The notes under the pieces: model-generated | Databases searched by the model: none | Told to the model about the DNA's origin: nothing | What the model saw: only the letters and a program-made list of their open reading frames with translations | Shown here: positions 7,315-10,716 of the stretch, in pieces | Position numbering within the stretch: position 1 is the stretch's first letter | Layout of the letters: each line of letters starts with the position of its first letter | Position numbers and translations under genes: made by a program | Source: JAPKZH01 sp964537875 | GTDB taxonomy: Bacteria; Acidobacteriota; Aminicenantia; Aminicenantales; UBA4085 | DNA: 10,716 nt | Direction: 5' to 3' | Assembly: GCA_964537875.1 (NCBI GenBank) | Contig: CAZIDN010000098.1 | Coordinates: forward strand, 1-10,716

Positions 7315-7503
7315 ATACGATACTCTATATTGCGCCTTACCTTTGCCTTTTCACAAGGAGCTAAATTTAAGGACAAATACGGTCTGCTTCAGGGTGTCGG
7401 AAGAGTGTCTAAGCATGTAAAAATTAAAAACATAAAAGAATTTAACAAAGAAGCGCTTCGCCACTATATCGAGCAAGCGTTGGAGTTCGATTCAGCGCGT
7501 TAG
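7315..7503 (+). pseudogene. 5'-truncated DUF1801-like remnant
   Basis: Between the peptidase and the isomerase, a frame is open from after TGA 7312-7314 to TAG 7501-7503 (62 codons). It has no ATG before its conserved part; a TTG at 7330 has no ribosome site. The residues, including LTFAFSQGAKFKDKYGLL, then a SKHVKIKN stretch and EALRHYIEQAL, resemble the C-terminal half of the small DUF1801 proteins (usually about 110-140 residues: a hydrophobic strand, a GLL-G-GK--RHVK block and a final helix). The N-terminal half is missing, so I read it as a gene stub left by deletion. It might still be translated from the TTG. Function of the family is not well defined. The remainder of 7291-7542 shows nothing else except the isomerase ribosome site. 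Confidence 0.45.
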
Positions 7504-7542
7504 ATAGCCTTAACCACTATCTTTTCCGACCAGGAGGAGATT

Positions 7543-8616
7543 ATGAAAAAGAATTTCGCCATTTACGGCGCTCTTGTCCTGTCGATCATCGTCCTCGCCC
7601 GATGCGCCCCTCAAAAATACCCAGACGGACTATACGCCGAGGTCCAGACCAACAAAGGCTTGATCGTCCTTCAACTTGAATTCGAAAAAACGCCGATGAC
7701 GGCCGCCAATTTCGTCGGCCTGGCCGAGGGGACGATTGTGAATGCGGCGTTTCCAGAGGGAGTGCCCTACTTCGACGGGATAGAATGGCACCGCGTCGTG
7801 CCGGGGCATGTCATCCAGTGCGGTATCCCGAAGAGCGATAAGGCCAAAGACTCGGGTTATCAGTTTCCGAACGAGATCGTCCTGCCTGACTTGAATCACG
7901 GCCGGGCGGGCATGGTCAACATGGCCAACGGCGGACCCCACACCAACGGCAGCCAGTGGTGCATCACGCTCGGCGACCGGTCCTATCTCGACGGCGATTA
8001 CACCGTCTTCGGTCACGTCGTTGAAGGGATGGACGCTGTCTTCAAGATCGTCCAGGACGACGAGATCCAAACGGTGAAGATCGTCCGCGTCGGCAAGGCG
8101 GCCAAAAAATTCCATCCGACAACCGAGAGCTTTCAAAAAATGCTCGGGGAGGCCAAGGCGCGGGTGAAGGACGCGGAGGCCCGGCGGAAGGCCGACGAGG
8201 ACGCTCTTATTCTAAAAAATTGGCCGAACGCCATCGCTGGCGAATCCGGATTGAAATATGTCATTCTCCGGGAAGGTCGGGGTATGCCGCCTGCAGTCGG
8301 CGAAAAAATCAAGGTTTTATACTCGGGAAAATGCCTTCTCAGCGGGAAAGCGTTCGTCGGCACGGCCGCGGACGGCACGCCCTACTGGGGCGACGCGGCC
8401 GTGCCGTTCGTCTACGAAATAGGGAAAATGAAGATCAACCCCGGCTTGGACGCGACGCTCGCCTCGATGAAGAAGGGCGAGAAACGTCTTGTGATCGTTC
8501 CCGCCGAAATGGGATACAAGACGAGCGGTTTCTATGCCAAACAGCGCCCGAACGAGAAACGCTTCGTCATCTCTCCAAACACGCTCCTCGTGTATGAGAT
8601 CGAGCGGCTGGAGTAA
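7543..8616 (+). CDS. Exported peptidyl-prolyl isomerase: cyclophilin domain plus FKBP-like domain
   Basis: 357 residues. AGGAGG (7532-7537) lies 5 bases before the ATG. Residues 1-20 form a signal sequence followed by Cys21 (LARC); Arg before the Cys makes a lipoprotein site atypical, so this is either a lipoprotein or a signal-anchored protein outside the cytoplasm. Residues about 31-185 are a cyclophilin: WHRVVPGHVIQCG 82-94 holds the catalytic Arg84 and Gln92, and MANGGPHTNGSQ 127-138 and YLDGDYTVFGHV 148-159 are typical. Some pocket residues differ from human CypA (F60 is His89, F113 is Cys140, H126 is Tyr153). A charged helical linker lies at 195-222. Residues 236-357 are FKBP-like (VLYSGKCL, INPGLDATLASMKKGEKR, final TLLVYEIERLE), but the FKBP12 Asp37 and Trp59 positions appear to be Val272 and Leu302. 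Likely role: folding of exported proteins. It is monocistronic as far as the window shows. Confidence 0.9.
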   Translation: MKKNFAIYGALVLSIIVLARCAPQKYPDGLYAEVQTNKGLIVLQLEFEKTPMTAANFVGLAEGTIVNAAFPEGVPYFDGIEWHRVVPGHVIQCGIPKSDKAKDSGYQFPNEIVLPDLNHGRAGMVNMANGGPHTNGSQWCITLGDRSYLDGDYTVFGHVVEGMDAVFKIVQDDEIQTVKIVRVGKAAKKFHPTTESFQKMLGEAKARVKDAEARRKADEDALILKNWPNAIAGESGLKYVILREGRGMPPAVGEKIKVLYSGKCLLSGKAFVGTAADGTPYWGDAAVPFVYEIGKMKINPGLDATLASMKKGEKRLVIVPAEMGYKTSGFYAKQRPNEKRFVISPNTLLVYEIERLE

Positions 8617-8627
8617 CCAGTGTCGCG

Positions 8628-8680
8628 GACAGGCCTCCTCCGCCTCGGGTCGCTTCGCAAGAGCTTCTGATAGAAAATGC
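8628..8680 (+). pseudogene. Second scrap of the IS91-like transposase C-terminus
   Basis: Positions 8641-8671 match 1475-1505 at 29 of 31 bases, and weaker matching extends upstream to 8628 (1463). It reads RPPPPRVASQELLIENA in the frame equivalent to the tail at 1465-1539, then the match stops near 8671. It is a non-functional leftover of the same element family next to the isomerase gene end. Alternatively the shared block is an element terminus rather than coding DNA. Confidence 0.5.
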
Positions 8681-8684
8681 CAGT

Positions 8685-8785
8685 AAACCCCGGGCTTTAG
8701 CCTGGGGATGAATGGCTCCCGGAACGAAGCGGAGGATAATCATCTTCGTGAGAATGAAACCGAGGGCTTAAGCCCGGGGAGTTTT
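8685..8785. repeat. REP-like cluster of three hairpins
   Basis: Two similar palindromes lie in the same orientation. The first (8688-8707) has a CCCC/GGGG outer stem with an inner GGCT/AGCC stem. The second (8760-8779) has the perfect core GGGCTTAAGCCC (8764-8775). Both begin AAACC and end GGGGA. Between them ACGAAG (8724-8729) and CTTCGT (8744-8749) can form a third stem. The layout recalls REP/BIME elements or a small non-autonomous element, or the end hairpins of IS200/IS605-like DNA. The second hairpin is followed by GAGTTTTCATTT and could also end transcription of the isomerase gene. Confidence 0.5.
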
Positions 8786-8789
8786 CATT
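8760..8789 (+). terminator. Possible terminator of the isomerase gene
   Basis: The stem GGGCTTAAGCCC with GG/CC flanks is followed by GAGTTTTCATTT. The T-run is only four long and starts two bases after the stem, so efficiency is uncertain. It sits between converging genes (isomerase on plus, yafQ on minus), where a two-way terminator would make sense. Confidence 0.3.
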
Positions 8790-9057
8790 TCTTAGACAAG
8801 TCTGAATGGGTTCCCATCCGCTCGAAAATGATCCACTTTTCTTCCATCTTATAGATCAGCAACCAGTCTGATTCGATATGGCATTCGCGTCGCCCCACAT
8901 AGCTTCCGACAAGGCGATGGTTCCGATGAATATTGTCGAGAGCTTGTCCAGCCAGGAGTGTTCTGGCAATGATCTTAAACTTCTCGAGATTCTTGCCGCG
9001 GCGCTTTGCCCGCCTGATGTCTTTTTCGAACTGTTTGGTATAAACCGGGGTATACAT
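8785..9057 (-). CDS. yafQ: YafQ-family mRNA interferase toxin
   Basis: 90 residues from ATG 9057. Toxins of the YafQ branch of the RelE/ParE superfamily cut mRNA on the ribosome and are neutralised by DinJ. The YafQ signature is clear: Asp-rich N-terminal helix, NHRLVGSYVGRRECHIESDW, then LLIYK and FERMGTHSDL. Residues matching the E. coli catalytic set are His47, His60, Asp64, Trp65 and His84. The final catalytic-site Phe of E. coli YafQ (F91) has no clear equivalent; Ser88 falls at that place. The ATG overlaps the antitoxin stop by one base (TGATG) and has GGGGA 4 bases upstream; a TTG one codon earlier is possible but less likely. The tight overlap indicates coupled translation with the antitoxin. 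Confidence 0.9.
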   Translation of the reverse strand: MYTPVYTKQFEKDIRRAKRRGKNLEKFKIIARTLLAGQALDNIHRNHRLVGSYVGRRECHIESDWLLIYKMEEKWIIFERMGTHSDLSKK

Positions 9058-9317
9058 CAAATCCCCAGTTTATCAAACATGTCGTCTGCATCCTTACAGA
9101 TGACAAGATCACGTCCAGCGTCCGTCGAGTCCAGCGTCCTTTTCGTCGTGGGCGTAGGAATGGCGATATCGAAGGGAAGCCCACCGCGGAGTTCGACTTG
9201 CCTGTAAAAGATTGTGATAGCCTGAGTCGCGCTCATGCCTAGCCGTTGGAACACGCTTTCGGCGTGATTTTTCAATTCCGGTTCAATGCGGGCCCGGACT
9301 GTTGCTGTTTTACTCAT
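9057..9317 (-). CDS. dinJ: DinJ/RelB-family antitoxin
   Basis: 86 residues from ATG 9317, chosen over an upstream in-frame ATG at 9338 because GGAGG (9329-9325) lies 7 bases before it and the family N-terminus starts there. The N-terminal part (TATVRARIEPELKNHAESVF, then a GMSATQAITIFYRQV helix) is a ribbon-helix-helix DNA-binding fold; the C-terminal end KDADDMFDKLGI is very like E. coli DinJ and should wrap the YafQ toxin. It binds and neutralises YafQ and represses its own promoter, as in the E. coli pair. It is the first gene of the two-gene operon. Confidence 0.92.
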   Translation of the reverse strand: MSKTATVRARIEPELKNHAESVFQRLGMSATQAITIFYRQVELRGGLPFDIAIPTPTTKRTLDSTDAGRDLVICKDADDMFDKLGI

Positions 9318-9342
9318 AATGCATCCTCCATTTTTCAATATT

Positions 9343-9371
9343 AAAGTAGCACAAATGGGCTACAATTTCAA
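9343..9371 (-). promoter_or_regulatory. dinJ-yafQ promoter with operator-like inverted repeat
   Basis: On the minus strand TTGAAA (9371-9366) and TACTTT (9348-9343) are 17 bases apart, with the -10 ending 25 bases before the antitoxin ATG. GTAGC (9346-9350) and GCTAC (9359-9363) form an inverted repeat with an 8-base centre that covers the spacer and the edge of the -10. A ribbon-helix-helix antitoxin bound here would block RNA polymerase, the expected autoregulation. Confidence 0.5.
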
Positions 9372-9407
9372 GCCCTTTTTTTCCTGCCATAAGGAGCGGC
9401 TAATATA

Positions 9408-9426
9408 CCCCGTGCGGGGAATTCCC
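9408..9426. repeat. Overlapping palindromes after the M24 peptidase gene
   Basis: CCCC-GTGC-GGGG (9408-9419) overlaps the perfect palindrome GGGAATTCCC (9417-9426). They lie 14 bases beyond the end of the M24 gene on the minus strand. Downstream on that strand comes TATATTA rather than a T-run, so this is at best a weak terminator. Confidence 0.3.
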
Positions 9427-9439
9427 GAATTCTAACGTC

Positions 9440-10716
9440 TTACTTTCTCCCGGCCATCAGCTTCTCGATCTCGTCGATTTCTTTGGGAACGTCTTTTGTC
9501 AGGACTTCACAGCCGTTCTTGGTGATCAAGACCGTGTCTTCTATCCTGATGCCGAAATTCTTCTTGGGATAGTAGAGCGCGGGTTCGATGGCGAAGACCA
9601 TTCCCTCTTTCAGTTTCGTGATCCGCGGTCCGACATCGTGGACGGACATCCCCACGTAGTGGCCGAAGCCGCCTCCCTGGCCCCTGGCGTCCAAACCCTT
9701 CTTCTTCATGACGGAGGCCACGTGTTTCTGAACGTCCTCGACCGTAGCCCCGGGCCGGTAAGCTTCGATACAGGCCTTTTCCACTTCCAGGACGATCTGA
9801 TAAACCTCCCGCTGTTCGGGAGTGAATTTCCCCGAGGAGGGCCAGGTCCGGGTAATGTCCATCGCGAGATAATCCAGTTCGGCCCCAAAATCCATGAGGA
9901 CCACGTCATTCTCTTCGGTCTTTCTGGAATTCTTGCTGTAGTGCAAGGTGCACGAATTTAGGCCGGACGCGACAATCGGCGGATAGGCGGCCTGCCGCGC
10001 CCCGTTCTTGATGATAACGTGCATGGCCGCAGCTTCGATTTCGTACTCAAAAACTCCCGGCTTTGTGGCCAGCATCGCCTGCTTGACCGCCTCCGCGGAA
10101 ATCTTCCCGTTCTTCCGCAGGATCTCGGTCTCCTCCGCCGATTTGATGACTCTCAGGGAATCGATCATCGGCGTCATGTCCTTCAGTTCGAAAGCCGGGA
10201 ATCGTTCTTTGAGCTTGTTGTACCGGTAGATGTCGATCGGGACCTGGTCGCTATAATGCAACATGCTCCTTTTGGCGAAAGACGTATAGGCTTCCCTGGG
10301 AGCCATCTGGAGAAAGAACATATAGCCCTGCCTTGATGCATTTCGGGCGATGAACTCGTCGAGATAGGTCAAGAGGAAAATATCCGCAAAGCCGGACTTT
10401 TCTTTGGATTTCTCGTCTTCGAGCAGGTTCGGCCCTTCTCCGGTTATTTGGCTGGCCGTCAACTTGGGCAAAAAGAGAAACGCTTCTTTGGTCTTGGGTG
10501 TCATGGCCAGGACGGCGTTGACGTCCTCGATGCCCGTGAAATAGTAAAAGTCGCTGTCTTGCCGAAAAAATGCTCCCGGGTTTGATCCGGCCCTTCGACC
10601 CGTCGTGTCGCCAAAGAAAATGATAATTCCCTCTTTGCATTGGTCCATCAGGGCGTTTCTTCGCCGGATGAATTCGTCCTTCGAGTAACCCGTTCTTTCC
10701 GCAAATGAAAATGTCA
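9440..10716 (-). CDS. M24-family metallopeptidase, aminopeptidase P (Xaa-Pro aminopeptidase)-like, start outside window
   Basis: The frame is open from the right edge to the TAA at 9442-9440, about 425 codons. ATG 10648 is internal: the 22 codons upstream, including SFAERTGYSKDEFIRRRNAL, continue a typical aminopeptidase P N-terminus, so the true start and any signal peptide lie beyond 10716. Counting from the ATG at 10648, residues 1-160 are the creatinase-like N-domain (FFGDTTGRR, DSDFYYFTGI) and 165-400 the pita-bread catalytic domain. The five metal ligands are present: Asp253 and Asp264 (MDFGAELDYLAMD), His330 (GGGFGHYVG), Glu355 (FAIEPALYY) and Glu370 (GIRIEDT). His236 and His337 match the catalytic histidines. 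These enzymes remove an N-terminal residue before proline using two metal ions. Prolidase is an alternative but the long N-domain favours aminopeptidase P. It converges on nothing and is followed by the dinJ-yafQ operon on the same strand. Confidence 0.92.
   Translation of the reverse strand, partial: TFSFAERTGYSKDEFIRRRNALMDQCKEGIIIFFGDTTGRRAGSNPGAFFRQDSDFYYFTGIEDVNAVLAMTPKTKEAFLFLPKLTASQITGEGPNLLEDEKSKEKSGFADIFLLTYLDEFIARNASRQGYMFFLQMAPREAYTSFAKRSMLHYSDQVPIDIYRYNKLKERFPAFELKDMTPMIDSLRVIKSAEETEILRKNGKISAEAVKQAMLATKPGVFEYEIEAAAMHVIIKNGARQAAYPPIVASGLNSCTLHYSKNSRKTEENDVVLMDFGAELDYLAMDITRTWPSSGKFTPEQREVYQIVLEVEKACIEAYRPGATVEDVQKHVASVMKKKGLDARGQGGGFGHYVGMSVHDVGPRITKLKEGMVFAIEPALYYPKKNFGIRIEDTVLITKNGCEVLTKDVPKEIDEIEKLMAGRK

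Noticed and set aside
10646..10648. ATG at 10648 as the true start of the M24 peptidase
   Set aside because: The frame stays open to the window edge with residues typical of the family N-terminus, so the ATG is internal.
1..10716. CRISPR arrays, tRNA, rRNA genes or a defence island
   Set aside because: No regularly spaced repeats, cloverleaf-like sequences or rRNA segments were seen. The only defence-adjacent genes are the dinJ-yafQ pair.

Overview
The window is a bacterial chromosome segment. It carries two Ser/Thr kinases that fuse an N-terminal zinc ribbon to a PknB-like kinase domain, large exported peptidases, a multi-domain prolyl isomerase and remnants of an IS91-like transposase. From gene content and protein style alone I infer a Gram-negative, signalling-rich, protein-degrading lineage of the Acidobacteriota/Aminicenantes type. 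No marker gene is present to prove this.

Layout. 1-742 (minus) is the 5' part of kinase A, cut by the left window edge. 743-888 is a divergent intergenic region with a good promoter for kinase A. 889-1236 (plus) is a small Cys-rich gene interrupted by one in-frame TAA; the frame after the stop encodes a membrane helix. 1260-1564 holds a decayed, internally deleted IS91-like transposase and a hairpin. 1736-4906 (plus) is kinase B: zinc ribbon, kinase, one membrane helix, a TolB/CsgG-like domain and TPRs. 5167-7290 (plus) is an exported M3 peptidyl-dipeptidase of the Dcp type. 7315-7503 is a 5'-truncated DUF1801-like remnant. 7543-8616 (plus) is an exported protein with a cyclophilin domain followed by an FKBP-like domain. 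8628-8785 holds a second transposase-tail remnant and a cluster of REP-like hairpins. 8785-9317 (minus) is a dinJ-yafQ toxin-antitoxin operon with its own promoter and operator-like repeat. 9440-10716 (minus) is an M24 aminopeptidase P-like gene whose start lies beyond the right edge.

How the genes relate. Kinases A and B are divergent paralogues. They share their protein architecture and also near-identical promoter and leader DNA (TTGACT-17-TATTCT followed by a conserved GCCAG-CAGA block), so they were probably duplicated together with their control region or kept under one regulator. The Dcp-like peptidase, the aminopeptidase P-like enzyme and the isomerase form a loose theme of peptide turnover and protein folding outside the cytoplasm. 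They are not one operon. The junctions between these genes are where the mobile and decaying material sits: transposase scraps, a gene stub, palindromes and a toxin-antitoxin pair.

I see no clear new defence or biosynthetic system. The observations most worth a second look are the stop-split Cys-rich/membrane small gene, the twin kinase promoters, the cyclophilin-FKBP fusion with an altered FKBP pocket, and the hairpin cluster at 8685-8785.
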